Source: JBBQLG01 sp038327655 (GTDB lineage: Bacteria; Bacteroidota; Bacteroidia; Cytophagales; Spirosomataceae). From it: DNA of 64,000 nucleotides. How positions within the stretch are numbered: position 1 is the stretch's first letter; every line of letters begins with the position of its first letter. This document shows, one piece after another, positions 1-8,545 of this stretch. The stretch is from assembly GCA_038327655.1 (NCBI GenBank), contig JBBQLG010000004.1, positions 32,302 through 96,301 of the forward strand, written 5' to 3'. Below the pieces are notes generated by a model. That model was not told the origin of the DNA. It searched no databases and worked only from the letters and a program-made list of their open reading frames with translations. The position numbers and the translations under genes were made by a program.

Positions 1-853
1 CCAGTGACTGCACCGTTCGCGGGCCAAGTCCTTTGAGCATCAACAGGTTCTCAAAATCTTTGGGTGCTTCTTCCTGCGCCAGCCACAAAATGGAGCCTAA
101 CCGCTTGAGGTCGATGTCTTTAGCGGTTACGTCTTTGCGGGTCGGCATCACCAACCGTTTGATCTCGCGCAGCATTCGTTCCGGCTCTTCGCCCACAATC
201 TGGAGCATGGCTTCCTGCGAGGGTTTAGCCTCTCTGGCCACCAGATTCAGAATCGTACCCTGCGAAATGCCACAGACGGCCGCGTGGGGTTCATCGACAA
301 ACGACTGTAAACTGCCCGAATGCCAGTGATACCGCCGGGCCGAAGCTGATTCGCCCTCGGTATTCATTCCCTGCTGCACCACCGACCAGTTTCCCGTCTG
401 GCTCACCACGAAGCTGTGCAGGTAAAGCTGAAACCCGTCCTGCACGGCACTGTTATCTACCTTCGCGCTCAAGCGGCTGCAATAGGCCAACTGATGGCCA
501 TCCAGCCCCGTTTTATCGCCAACGGCCACGAGTTCGTTGGGTGTCTGGAGCGAGTGCCTGCCCTTACCCCCGCACACGTACAGGCCGAGTTCGTGCGAAC
601 GCGGGTTGAGCGAGCGTTTGAGCGCACTCATCACAGCGGTGGTCACGCCCGACGAGTTCCAGTCCATGCCCAGTACGGCCCCGAAACTCTGAAACCAGAA
701 CGGGTCGGCCAGCCGCCGGAGAAACTCGGCGTGGCCTTTTTCGAGGATGATGGCTTCGGCAATGGCTCCGCCGAGGGTCGTCATTCGGTCGAAGAGCCAG
801 CCGGGAATGGGGCCGCTGTAGAGGGGTAAATCGGCAGTGCCTGATTTTTTCAT
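1..853 (-). CDS. DUF763 family protein (partial, C-terminal end beyond window)
   Basis: About 284 codons are visible, starting at the ATG at 853-851 and running off the left edge. The N-terminus MKKSGTADLPLYSG and the later stretches FLRRLADPFWFQSFG and DWNSSGVTTAVMSALK are typical of DUF763, a family of bacteria and archaea with no assigned biochemical role. Near the window edge the protein reads ENLLMLKGLGPRTVQSL, which looks like a helix-hairpin-helix DNA-binding motif. The start codon overlaps the stop of the upstream glycosylase gene (ATGA overlap at 850-853), so the two are almost certainly co-transcribed and translationally coupled. Family assignment is confident; a role in DNA repair is inference from the motif and the neighbour. 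Confidence 0.85.
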   Translation of the reverse strand, partial: MKKSGTADLPLYSGPIPGWLFDRMTTLGGAIAEAIILEKGHAEFLRRLADPFWFQSFGAVLGMDWNSSGVTTAVMSALKRSLNPRSHELGLYVCGGKGRHSLQTPNELVAVGDKTGLDGHQLAYCSRLSAKVDNSAVQDGFQLYLHSFVVSQTGNWSVVQQGMNTEGESASARRYHWHSGSLQSFVDEPHAAVCGISQGTILNLVAREAKPSQEAMLQIVGEEPERMLREIKRLVMPTRKDVTAKDIDLKRLGSILWLAQEEAPKDFENLLMLKGLGPRTVQSL

Positions 854-1500
854 GGGATTGCAGGTAACAACCTGGTTTTGGCGGGCAAACTGGCATACGC
901 CCAGATGTACTGACAGGCAGTGGAACGGTACGGAGACCAGCGCCGGGCAATCTCCTGTAGCATCTTCACCAGTGGCTGATTGTCGGCAAGTTCGTACAGC
1001 GTTGGTACCGTCTTTTTCAACTGGTAATCATCAACGGGGAATACGTCGGGCCGCTGGATGGTGAAGAGCAGAATCATGTCGATTGTCCAGCGACCGATGC
1101 CGGGCAGCGAGCCAAGGCGTTCCCGAACAAGTGCATCGGGCAGGTTTAGCCAATCGGTTTGCGCCCAGTCTTTATCAAGCCATTGGGTGGCCAGCGCGCA
1201 GATAGTTCGGTATTTCTGACCCGAAATCTTAATCGCCAGTACTTCGTCCTCGGGTAGTTGCAGCAGTTGGGCCGGGTGCGGATAGCCACCGGGAAACAGG
1301 GCCAGTAACCGGGCAAATCCTCCGCTTTTTGGGGTACGGTAGTGAATCTGCTGATCGACCACGCAACTCAATAAATCGTAATAAACATCGCCCGACGAGT
1401 CATGAACCGGCGCGGGAGCAGCATCAATGAGCCGGGCCAGTACCGGGTCGGACTGACGCAGATACTGGATGGCTTCCGGCGTTGTGGCTGGCAGGTGCAT
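850..1500 (-). CDS. DNA-3-methyladenine glycosylase-like HhH-GPD protein
   Basis: This 216-residue protein belongs to the HhH-GPD superfamily of base-excision DNA glycosylases (AlkA/MPG II type), which remove alkylated bases. The helix-hairpin-helix is visible at about residues 131-145 (LGSLPGIGRWTIDMI), followed by the expected catalytic aspartate region FPVDDYQLKK at about 157-166. There is no C-terminal iron-sulfur cluster cysteine set, which argues against an endonuclease III or MutY type. It has AlkA core length but lacks the N-terminal extra domain of E. coli AlkA. It is the first gene of a two-gene unit with the DUF763 gene, overlapping it by 4 bp. Exact substrate is not determinable from sequence. 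Confidence 0.85.
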   Translation of the reverse strand: MHLPATTPEAIQYLRQSDPVLARLIDAAPAPVHDSSGDVYYDLLSCVVDQQIHYRTPKSGGFARLLALFPGGYPHPAQLLQLPEDEVLAIKISGQKYRTICALATQWLDKDWAQTDWLNLPDALVRERLGSLPGIGRWTIDMILLFTIQRPDVFPVDDYQLKKTVPTLYELADNQPLVKMLQEIARRWSPYRSTACQYIWAYASLPAKTRLLPAIP

Positions 1501-1516
1501 ATGGGTAGTGGTAATC

Positions 1517-2215
1517 TTACGCCGATTTGGCTACCGTCTTCGCTGGCCCGGCCACGGTAGCCTTCAGTTCGTCCAGGGGCATATCCCGGTGCGCCAGGTG
1601 AGTCAGGTATATCGGTTCGTGAAACTTGTCTAAGCGTAGCAACAGCGCGCTGAGTTGCCGTTGCTCGGCTTCGGTGAGGTCGCCAGTGAAGAGTCCACTG
1701 GCCTGATTCATAACCGGTTGCACCTGCTGGAGCATCGCAAATCCGGCGGGCGTAATCGTCAGTCGGCGGCTGCGCTTATCCTGGTCATCATCCGATTGCG
1801 TAACGAACCCGTTGTTTATCAATCGTTTGATGACCAGCATTCCCGATGTTTTTTCGTTGACGGCGGCCTCTACTAAGTCCGTTTTGGTCATGCTGCCGCG
1901 TTCGGCTAAGTTGGCCAGGGAGATAAAATCATCAAAGGTGACCAGTGGGCTTGCCTCGACCGCTTTTTTCATATAAACCCGCAGATACCGATTGGCTTTA
2001 GTCAGATAGTGGGCGACAAATGTCTGTAACACCGGCACTTCCTCGGCGTAGTAGGTGTGTTCGGGGTCTTTAAGGGTATCCATCGACTGGTCAGCCGACT
2101 GGATCAGACGGGTCCAGGCCAGGAAGTTGGGCAAAGTCTGCTCGGCCCGATCAGGGTATGCCTCCTCAAAGGTATCGCCGAGGTCAAGCAGGGCTTTCAT
2201 CAGATTGGTGTTCAT
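1517..2215 (-). CDS. MarR-family winged-helix regulator
   Basis: 232 residues. The central and C-terminal part carries a MarR-type winged helix: SLANLAERGSMTKTDLVEA, then the recognition region SGMLVIKRLINNGFVTQS, then the wing DDDQDKRSRRLTITPAG. The approximately 85-residue N-terminal extension is longer than in standard MarR proteins (about 140-150 residues). The gene is divergent from a TolC-EmrA-EmrB efflux operon, with 199 bp between starts, the usual arrangement for a local repressor relieved by an efflux substrate. The intergenic region contains palindromes that could be its operator. It ends 17 bp before the glycosylase gene, so read-through into the repair genes is possible. Confidence 0.85.
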   Translation of the reverse strand: MNTNLMKALLDLGDTFEEAYPDRAEQTLPNFLAWTRLIQSADQSMDTLKDPEHTYYAEEVPVLQTFVAHYLTKANRYLRVYMKKAVEASPLVTFDDFISLANLAERGSMTKTDLVEAAVNEKTSGMLVIKRLINNGFVTQSDDDQDKRSRRLTITPAGFAMLQQVQPVMNQASGLFTGDLTEAEQRQLSALLLRLDKFHEPIYLTHLAHRDMPLDELKATVAGPAKTVAKSA

Positions 2216-2341
2216 AATAGTAAAACAAGCAAAAACAGGCTATCTAACAAAATTAGTTTATTTATGGATCAATAATTTGAGAAAATACTCTACTATCAGG
2301 TTATTTAGTGCATTAATGAAAAATAGTTGCTGATTAATAAA

Positions 2342-2386
2342 CCATTTATAGACTTATTAGGTTCATAAATGGACTATATAATAGTC
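2342..2386. promoter_or_regulatory. Candidate MarR operator palindromes upstream of efflux operon
   Basis: Two adjacent inverted repeats lie just before the TolC gene. One is CCATTTAT at 2342-2349 pairing with ATAAATGG at 2365-2372. The other is GACTAT-ATA-ATAGTC at 2372-2386, a perfect 15-bp dyad 28 bp upstream of the ATG. The whole 2216-2414 gap is AT-rich compared with its flanks, as expected for a divergent promoter. Binding by the adjacent MarR protein is inference. Confidence 0.45.
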
Positions 2387-2414
2387 GAGTCATTATTCAC
2401 CAACTTTTTAGTCT

Positions 2415-3755
2415 ATGCATAGTACTGTACTTGTATTCATCTGTTTAGCGGGCTGGGGTGGCCTGACCGGCCCGGCTCATGGGCAGGATCCGCCCCGGCG
2501 ACCGCTATCACTACCCGAAGCCGTAGGCGGGGCTATTGCCCAGAGTAAAGCCATTAAAGTTAATGCCGCCGAACAGGGCGCGGCACTGGCGAAGGTACAG
2601 CAGGCCCGCAACAACTACGCCCCGGCCATCAGCGTTAACCTGAGCTACATCCGCATCAGCGACAACATCCGGCCGTTTACCCTGGCGTTGCCTGGTATGG
2701 GCGACATTTTGCTGAATCCGCAGATTCTCGATCAGTCCTACAACAACGTGCAGGTGCGGCAACTGCTCTGGGGCGGGGGCAAAGTACGCTACGGCATTCA
2801 GGCCGCCGAACGCGAAGCCGAAGCCACCCGCACCGAAGCCGGGCAATCCCGGCTATCGGCGGCCGACAATGTCACAAACATCTGGTACAATCTCTACCTG
2901 CTGAATGCCTCCGAGCGCATCATTCGCCAGAATATCCGGCTGTTGCAGGACCGGCGCAAAGACCTCGTGAATCTGGAGCGGCAGGGTTTAGTGATGAAGA
3001 ACGATGCGCTGAAAATAGACCTCGCCATCTCGAATCTGGAGGGTAGTCTGATCGACGTGCAAGGGGGTCGAGCCATCAATAATTTTAACATGGCGACGGC
3101 CCTGAACGAATCCCTCGACACCGAATTCATCGTCGATTCGGCTGCGCTTACCGTCAACACCACAGTTGAACCGCTGACTACATATCTGACCGAAGCCGGG
3201 CAAAACCGCCCGGAAATCAGGGCATTGGGGCTGCGACGCGAAGCCGCTTTGATCGGTCAGCGCATTGTGCAGAGTAACCGGTTACCGACGCTGAGCGCGG
3301 GGGGCAGCTACGATTACAACCGGCCCAACATGCGGGTCTTCCCCCTCGAACCGGCCTTTAAAGGTACCTGGAACGTGGGCGTTTTCCTGAGTTTCGACAT
3401 TTCGGGACAATACGGTAACCGGGCCAAAGAAGTTGAAACGCGGTATAATCTGGACAAGCTCAGCACCGGCATCGACCAACTCCGCGACGGTATTCAGATG
3501 GAAGTCAACGCGCAGTACCAGAGCTACCGGCAATCGCTCGATAAGATTCGGGTGGCACAAACGGCCATCGAGCAGGCGACCGAAAACTTTCGGGTGGAGC
3601 AGAACCGCCTGAAAGCCACGTCGAGTACACCCACCGATTTTTTGGACGCCAACACACAACTGCTTCAGGCCCGGCTGAATCTGGAATCGGCACAGGCCAA
3701 CGCCGAACTCGCCCGCTGGAAACTGCTCAAAAGCGTCGGGCGCGTCAATCCGTAA
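2415..3755 (+). CDS. TolC-family outer membrane efflux protein
   Basis: 446 residues with a Sec signal peptide at the N-terminus (hydrophobic to about residue 24, ending in PAHGQ). The remainder shows the two-fold repeated OEP architecture of TolC proteins: a long alpha-helical periplasmic barrel interrupted by strands, for example SVNLSYIRISDN and LSAGGSYDYNRPNMRV, each followed by heptad-rich helices. It would form the outer membrane exit duct for the pump encoded just downstream. First gene of a three-gene operon with a membrane fusion protein and an MFS pump. The family call is firm; the substrate is unknown. Confidence 0.9.
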   Translation: MHSTVLVFICLAGWGGLTGPAHGQDPPRRPLSLPEAVGGAIAQSKAIKVNAAEQGAALAKVQQARNNYAPAISVNLSYIRISDNIRPFTLALPGMGDILLNPQILDQSYNNVQVRQLLWGGGKVRYGIQAAEREAEATRTEAGQSRLSAADNVTNIWYNLYLLNASERIIRQNIRLLQDRRKDLVNLERQGLVMKNDALKIDLAISNLEGSLIDVQGGRAINNFNMATALNESLDTEFIVDSAALTVNTTVEPLTTYLTEAGQNRPEIRALGLRREAALIGQRIVQSNRLPTLSAGGSYDYNRPNMRVFPLEPAFKGTWNVGVFLSFDISGQYGNRAKEVETRYNLDKLSTGIDQLRDGIQMEVNAQYQSYRQSLDKIRVAQTAIEQATENFRVEQNRLKATSSTPTDFLDANTQLLQARLNLESAQANAELARWKLLKSVGRVNP

Positions 3756-3813
3756 TCGGGTCATTCTGCACTCATTACTTATCATTCATCGTCATTCGTA
3801 GTTCACCACAGTC

Positions 3814-4887
3814 ATGAAACCAATCGCATACACACTCATTTTCAGTATTTTAACGGCAACGCTAACGGGTTGCGGTTCGGGCGAAGAAACCGATAACGCC
3901 CAGGTGCAGGCTGATATCAGCCCGGTGATTCCGAAAGTACCCGGCACCGTAATCGCCATTAAAACCGACGACAACCGGCCCACCAAAATCGGCGATACGC
4001 TGGTGATACTCGACGACCGCGAGTTCGCCCTGCGGGTGCAACAGGCCGAAGTAGCCGTAGAACAGGCGCGGGCCAACGTGATACTGTCCCGGAAAACGGC
4101 GCAGGCGGCCACCAGCGGCACGGGCAGTGTGCGCGACAATGCCGATGCGGCTCAGGCCGGCATTGCCCAGGCGCGGGCCGGGATCAGGGTAGCCGAAGTG
4201 CGGGTGTTGCAGACCAAACTAAACTTCGACCGGCAGGCCCAGCTCTTCGCCGAGCAATCGACGCCTAAAGCCGTTTACGACAATACCAAAGCCGAATACG
4301 ACGCGGCCGATGCCCAGCTTGCCGTCGCTAAAGAGCAGGTGTCCGTGTTGCAGCGGCAGGCCAGCGCGGCCCGCAAACAGGTAGGCACCGTGTCGACCCA
4401 GGCGGGCGTAGCGGGCGAAGGCGTCAAACTGGCCGAACTCGCCGTGAAGCAGGCGCAGGCCAACCTCGAGACGGCCCGGCTTCAGCACTCCTACTGCGTA
4501 ATTACGGCCCCGGCCAATGGCATTGTCTCCAGCAAAAGCGTGCAGATCGGACAGGTTGTGTCGCCGGGTCAGCCGCTGATGCAGGTGGCGGGTGAGCAGA
4601 AAGTCTGGGTCATCGCCAATTTCAAAGAAACGCAGGTCGGCAAGATGCGCGTGGGCCAACCGGCTGAAATCAAGGTCGATGCCTATCCCGACAAAGTATT
4701 CAAGGCCAAAGTCGAATCGTTGTCCCCGGCTACGGGCGCCCGTTTTTCGATGCTCCCGCCCGACAACGCGACCGGCAACTTCGTGAAAGTAACGCAGCGC
4801 ATTCCAATCCGGCTGGCCTTCACCGAAACCGACCGGGCCATGCCGCTACGGGCGGGCATGAGCGTGGACGTGACCGTGAAAGAATAA
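3814..4887 (+). CDS. HlyD/EmrA-type membrane fusion (periplasmic adaptor) lipoprotein
   Basis: 357 residues. The N-terminus MKPIAYTLIFSILTATLTGCG is a lipoprotein signal peptide with a lipobox ending at Cys20, so the protein is probably lipid-anchored rather than having the inner-membrane helix of E. coli EmrA. A biotinyl-lipoyl-like half (about 38-70, VPGTVIAIKTDDNRPTKIGD) is followed by a long coiled-coil hairpin rich in Ala/Gln/Glu (about 75-225), the second lipoyl half (ITAPANGIVSSKSVQIGQVV) and a beta-barrel domain. It bridges the MFS pump and the TolC-like duct. Located 58 bp after the TolC gene and 29 bp before the pump gene. Confidence 0.9.
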   Translation: MKPIAYTLIFSILTATLTGCGSGEETDNAQVQADISPVIPKVPGTVIAIKTDDNRPTKIGDTLVILDDREFALRVQQAEVAVEQARANVILSRKTAQAATSGTGSVRDNADAAQAGIAQARAGIRVAEVRVLQTKLNFDRQAQLFAEQSTPKAVYDNTKAEYDAADAQLAVAKEQVSVLQRQASAARKQVGTVSTQAGVAGEGVKLAELAVKQAQANLETARLQHSYCVITAPANGIVSSKSVQIGQVVSPGQPLMQVAGEQKVWVIANFKETQVGKMRVGQPAEIKVDAYPDKVFKAKVESLSPATGARFSMLPPDNATGNFVKVTQRIPIRLAFTETDRAMPLRAGMSVDVTVKE

Positions 4888-4916
4888 TCATTTCATGACC
4901 ATCTGCTGACCACAAC

Positions 4917-6497
4917 ATGACAACTACTGACGCCCTGACAGCCCAGCCGACCTACGAAGTTGGCACCCGAAAGCTGCTGATTACGCTGACGGTGATTACC
5001 TGCGCGATCATGGAACTGATCGACACGTCGATTGTAAACGTAGCCACCCGGCAAATTGCGGGCAACCTCGGTGCGACCATCGACGAAGTAGCCTGGGTCA
5101 TCACCGCCTATGCCGTCTCGAACATCATCATCATTCCGCTCACGGGTTTTTTGTCCGACATCATTGGCCGCAAAGTCTACTTCACGGCTTCGGTCATGCT
5201 CTTCACGCTGGCTTCGTTTTTCTGCGGCTCGGCCCACAGTATCGAGATGCTGATTTTCTGGCGATTCGTGCAGGGTATTGGTGGTGGTGCGCTGCTGGCG
5301 ACTGCCCAAACGGTGCTGGTCGAAACCTATCCGCCCGAAGAACTCGACAAGGCAAACGGCATTTTCGGGGCTGGTATCGTGATGGGTCCCACACTTGGCC
5401 CGGTGCTGGGCGGCTACCTGACCGATAACTTTCACTGGGGCTGGATTTTCTACGTCAACATTCCCATCGGGATTGTAGCCACGATCCTGTCCTGGAAATT
5501 CATCAAAGGCACCAAACACAAAATGGAAGGCAAAATCGATTACGCCGGCATTTTGCTGATGGTGATCGGGATTGGATGCCTGCAGATTTTTCTGGAAGAA
5601 GGCGAACGCAAAGACTGGTTCGACAGCCCCCTGATCGTGACGCTGGCCATTGCATCGGTCATCGGGCTGGCCCTCTTCATCTACCGCGAACTGACCATCG
5701 AGCATCCCGTCGTGGATTTGAAAGTACTCAAAAACCGCAACGTGGCGGTGGGGTCTATCCTGCGGTTTGCTTTCGGGGTCGGGATCTATTGCTCGGTGTT
5801 TCTGTATCCGGTGTTCGTGCAGGGGTTTCTGGGCTGGAATGCCACCCGCACGGGCCTGCTGATGCTGCCCTCGTCGCTGCTGACGGGGATGCTGATGGGC
5901 GCGATGGGAGCCGCCATCAAAAAAGGCGTAAACCCCAAACTACTGGTTATCATTGGTTTCAGCTTTGTGATTGCCTACGAAATCCTGACGTATTTCGGAG
6001 CCACCGCGCAGGCGGGTGAAGCTGACTTTTTCTGGCCGCAACTCATCCGGGGCATTGGCTTCGGGTTCATTTTCGTGCCGGTGGCGGGATTGAGTTTATC
6101 GGGACTAACCGGCAAAGACATTGCCCAGGCATCGGGGCTGACGAATATGCTGCAACTCACGGGTGGGGCCATCGGCATCGCAATCGTCAACACCTTCGTG
6201 ATCCGGCGCATCAGCATTCACCGAATGGATATGCTGCCGAATATCTCCATGGCGAACCCGGCTACTTACAGCCGCTGGCAGGGTATGACGATGCAGTTTC
6301 AGGCCGCTGGTCATTCGCTGGGTGACGCTCAGAAAATGGCCATGGGCGCTATCGAAGGAGCCGTTTCTACCCAGGCCGCCGTGATGAGCTACGCCGAAGG
6401 GTTTATGCTCATCGGCATTATTCTGACCGCCGTGCTGCCGCTGGTGCTGATTGCCAAAATCGAAAAAGGGTCCGTCAATATCGGCTCGGCGCACTGA
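4917..6497 (+). CDS. EmrB/QacA-type MFS drug efflux transporter (DHA2 family)
   Basis: 526 residues with about 14 predicted membrane helices, the hallmark of DHA2 drug:proton antiporters. Conserved features include the first-helix motif ELIDTSIVNVATRQI, motif A-like GFLSDIIGRKVYF between helices 2 and 3, and the antiporter motif C region GIVMGPTLGPVLGGYLTD in helix 5. Length matches EmrB (about 510-530). Together with the adaptor and TolC protein upstream it would make a tripartite EmrAB-TolC pump spanning both membranes. Expression is probably controlled by the divergent MarR protein. Confidence 0.92.
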   Translation: MTTTDALTAQPTYEVGTRKLLITLTVITCAIMELIDTSIVNVATRQIAGNLGATIDEVAWVITAYAVSNIIIIPLTGFLSDIIGRKVYFTASVMLFTLASFFCGSAHSIEMLIFWRFVQGIGGGALLATAQTVLVETYPPEELDKANGIFGAGIVMGPTLGPVLGGYLTDNFHWGWIFYVNIPIGIVATILSWKFIKGTKHKMEGKIDYAGILLMVIGIGCLQIFLEEGERKDWFDSPLIVTLAIASVIGLALFIYRELTIEHPVVDLKVLKNRNVAVGSILRFAFGVGIYCSVFLYPVFVQGFLGWNATRTGLLMLPSSLLTGMLMGAMGAAIKKGVNPKLLVIIGFSFVIAYEILTYFGATAQAGEADFFWPQLIRGIGFGFIFVPVAGLSLSGLTGKDIAQASGLTNMLQLTGGAIGIAIVNTFVIRRISIHRMDMLPNISMANPATYSRWQGMTMQFQAAGHSLGDAQKMAMGAIEGAVSTQAAVMSYAEGFMLIGIILTAVLPLVLIAKIEKGSVNIGSAH

Positions 6498-6510
6498 GAT
6501 CGTTCATCAT

Positions 6511-6583
6511 GGGTGCGGTTCCCTGCTGCCTTTATTGGTCATCGCCGGTTTTTCATCAGCGTACCAATCGGGGAGCCGCACCC
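6511..6583. terminator. Nested hairpin after the efflux operon
   Basis: Outer arms 6511-6523 and 6571-6583 pair over 13 bp with one G-T type mismatch; an inner pair ATTGGT (6534-6539) and ACCAAT (6563-6568) stacks inside. It lies 14 bp after the EmrB stop and before the DUF2141 gene. No strong T-run follows, so it may be a terminator or an RNA-stabilising element. Confidence 0.45.
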
Positions 6584-6635
6584 AAAGTAAACGAGACAAA
6601 TTCTTCACAAAACCAATTCTTGATTGGTCAAAAAT

Positions 6636-7064
6636 ATGAAAAAAATGACCTTTTTCGGGCTGCTTATCAGCCTGTTAGCCAGCGTCGCTATGGCACAAGG
6701 TACTGTCACGATCAATGTGAGCGGGATGAAGAACAGCAACGGCAAGTGCAAAGTCTGGTTTTTTGACAAGGCCGACGGCTTCCCGACCGATGAGAAAAAA
6801 GCCGTTAAGTGCGTCGAAGCTCCCATCAACGGCAACAAAAGTCAGTTCGTGTTCGAGAACATCCCGGCGGGAACCTACGCCGTGGGGGTGATCCACGACG
6901 AAAACGGCAACCACAAGTTCGACACCAATTTTATGGGCATCCCCAAAGAAGCCTACGGCACCACCAACGACGTGCGGGGCGGCATCGGTGGCCCGCCCAA
7001 GTTTGAACCAGCCAAAATCACGATCCCCAAAACGGGCGCGACGCTGGCTATTACAGTCAAATGA
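6636..7064 (+). CDS. DUF2141 secreted protein
   Basis: 142 residues when started at the ATG at 6636; a TTG four codons upstream is possible but would spoil the signal peptide. MKKMTFFGLLISLLASVAMAQ is a clean Sec signal peptide. The mature part matches DUF2141: a beta-rich fold with GKCKVWFFDKADGFPTDEKK, the stretch IPAGTYAVGVIHDENGN and the end GGPPKFEPAKI. DUF2141 proteins are common in Bacteroidota and Proteobacteria, and their function is unknown. It sits alone after the efflux operon, separated by a hairpin. Confidence 0.88.
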   Translation: MKKMTFFGLLISLLASVAMAQGTVTINVSGMKNSNGKCKVWFFDKADGFPTDEKKAVKCVEAPINGNKSQFVFENIPAGTYAVGVIHDENGNHKFDTNFMGIPKEAYGTTNDVRGGIGGPPKFEPAKITIPKTGATLAITVK

Positions 7065-7463
7065 GCCGGTTTTAAGATCGATATTGACCAATCCTGAGCA
7101 TCGGCTTTCCCGGAAACGGGTCAGGAATGACCGGGCATCTGATAATCAAAGCAAGGTAGAACTAAGTACCGCAGAACCGGGCAGATACGCCCGGCTGTTC
7201 CGATCCCTACAGGTTCAACGGCGTTTCCATAACCTTCTTTGTAACTTTATCGGGCGTCGCTGCCTTCACGAACGGAGAAATTGAGTGTAGATAGATTTAC
7301 TGATTTCAGATCAGAAAAGCGAGGTACAGCACCTTACCCCAAATCACTGATGCGGAGCTGATCGAGATAATAACCCGCGATATATCGGCGTATTTAAACG
7401 AAGAATTATAAGTCTCATTCCCTGACCACCATTAGCCAGATTACTAAGCCGACGTTATACCTG
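7065..7463. other. Intergenic stretch without a recognisable gene
   Basis: About 400 bp between the convergent DUF2141 and lipoprotein genes. Only a short hairpin, CCGGGC-AGATAC-GCCCGG near 7177-7194, was noticed. A long open frame overlapping the 5' part is a shadow of the DUF2141 gene. No convincing coding, RNA or repeat signal. Confidence 0.5.
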
Positions 7464-8450
7464 TTACGGCAACTGCGCCAGCCAGAGCGAGGCATTCAGG
7501 TGCAGTTTCGAGTGGCTGCTGATCTCGGTCCAGCCGGGGAAAAGCCGGTCCGTGGGATTGCCCGACCCATCGTCGGCGGGCGAACTGTCCGTGACGACCA
7601 CCACGCGACCGCTGCCAAACGTGGATGACGCACACATGGCACCGGTAGTACCGCCTTTCGTGGCCGACGTTCGCCAGATCAGGCCCTTCACCGAGGCATT
7701 GGCCGATGGCGTCAGGGTCAGCGTGGCCCCGTTCGAGAATTTCAACTGCGTGACGGCCCCCTGCGAACCACTCAAAACCGGACTGGCACTGGCCGCAGCC
7801 ACGTTACTGCTCGTTTCGGAGATGTTGGTTTTGTCGACCGAGAAACCGAACGGATTGGTCTTGACCGAATTAGTCGTCATCAGATCGTTCCAGATCGCGG
7901 GCGAGTCGAACCCGTCGTTGTTCCGGTCTGATTTGTCGTGGTCCGAAATCATGAACAGTCCGCCCCCGGCCTTCACAAAATTCAGGATCGCCGTTTTCTC
8001 AGCCGCCGTAAATCTCGTGTTTGGCTCATCGATGACAAACACCTGGTATTTCGACAAATCCTGCGCGCCGGTGCCCCCAAACGTGATGGCCGTACCCGGT
8101 GGCAGCGTCTCCACCGAATGACCCAATTTAACCAGTGCTACCCCCCACGACGATAGCCCCCCCGTCCAGAACTTTTCGGGTGTAGTCGCCGTAATGCCCG
8201 ATGCAGCCGGGGTCGGAATACGCTGTGGGGTACCATTATCCGCATCGAGTACCCAGTCGGCATTGCCGGCGGTTTCGGCGTGGGCCGCATCGAACAGAAA
8301 CCTTGCCGGACCGGTGCGGGCCGACGAGCGGGTGGCCAGCGTATCCGACTGAACGACTGCGGGCGTCGATGTTTTTGTTTCGGACGTGTTGCGGCAGGCA
8401 ACGGTCAGCAGAACCGCGCCGACACTCACAAGTAGGGTTATGTTTTTCAT
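7464..8450 (-). CDS. Secreted lipoprotein with glutamine-amidotransferase-like fold
   Basis: 328 residues from the ATG at 8450. MKNITLLVSVGAVLLTVAC is a lipoprotein signal with Cys19 as the lipidation site; the frame is open upstream to 8498 but those codons precede the signal. The mature part begins with FLFDAAHAETAGNADWVLD and contains YQVFVIDEPNTRFTAAEKTA and VKAGGGLFMISDHD, resembling ThuA/GATase1-like Rossmann domains that sense or bind ligands. No amidotransferase Cys-His-Glu triad is obvious. Its role is not known. It converges with the DUF2141 gene and is divergent from the methyltransferase gene. Confidence 0.65.
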   Translation of the reverse strand: MKNITLLVSVGAVLLTVACRNTSETKTSTPAVVQSDTLATRSSARTGPARFLFDAAHAETAGNADWVLDADNGTPQRIPTPAASGITATTPEKFWTGGLSSWGVALVKLGHSVETLPPGTAITFGGTGAQDLSKYQVFVIDEPNTRFTAAEKTAILNFVKAGGGLFMISDHDKSDRNNDGFDSPAIWNDLMTTNSVKTNPFGFSVDKTNISETSSNVAAASASPVLSGSQGAVTQLKFSNGATLTLTPSANASVKGLIWRTSATKGGTTGAMCASSTFGSGRVVVVTDSSPADDGSGNPTDRLFPGWTEISSHSKLHLNASLWLAQLP

Positions 8451-8545
8451 ATCAACGGTTCGGACAAAATAGTCTGCGAAACTATCCAATCTTTCCAAGG
8501 GTTGACCCGGTTGGCTTCAATCGTACTAATTTCATAATAAACTCG

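Noticed and set aside
416..950. Open frames on both strands across the DUF763/glycosylase junction
   Set aside because: They are out-of-frame readings of the DUF763 gene; high GC creates long spurious frames here.
6988..7284. A 98-codon basic open frame after the DUF2141 gene
   Set aside because: It starts within the DUF2141 coding sequence in another frame and has no protein-like features.
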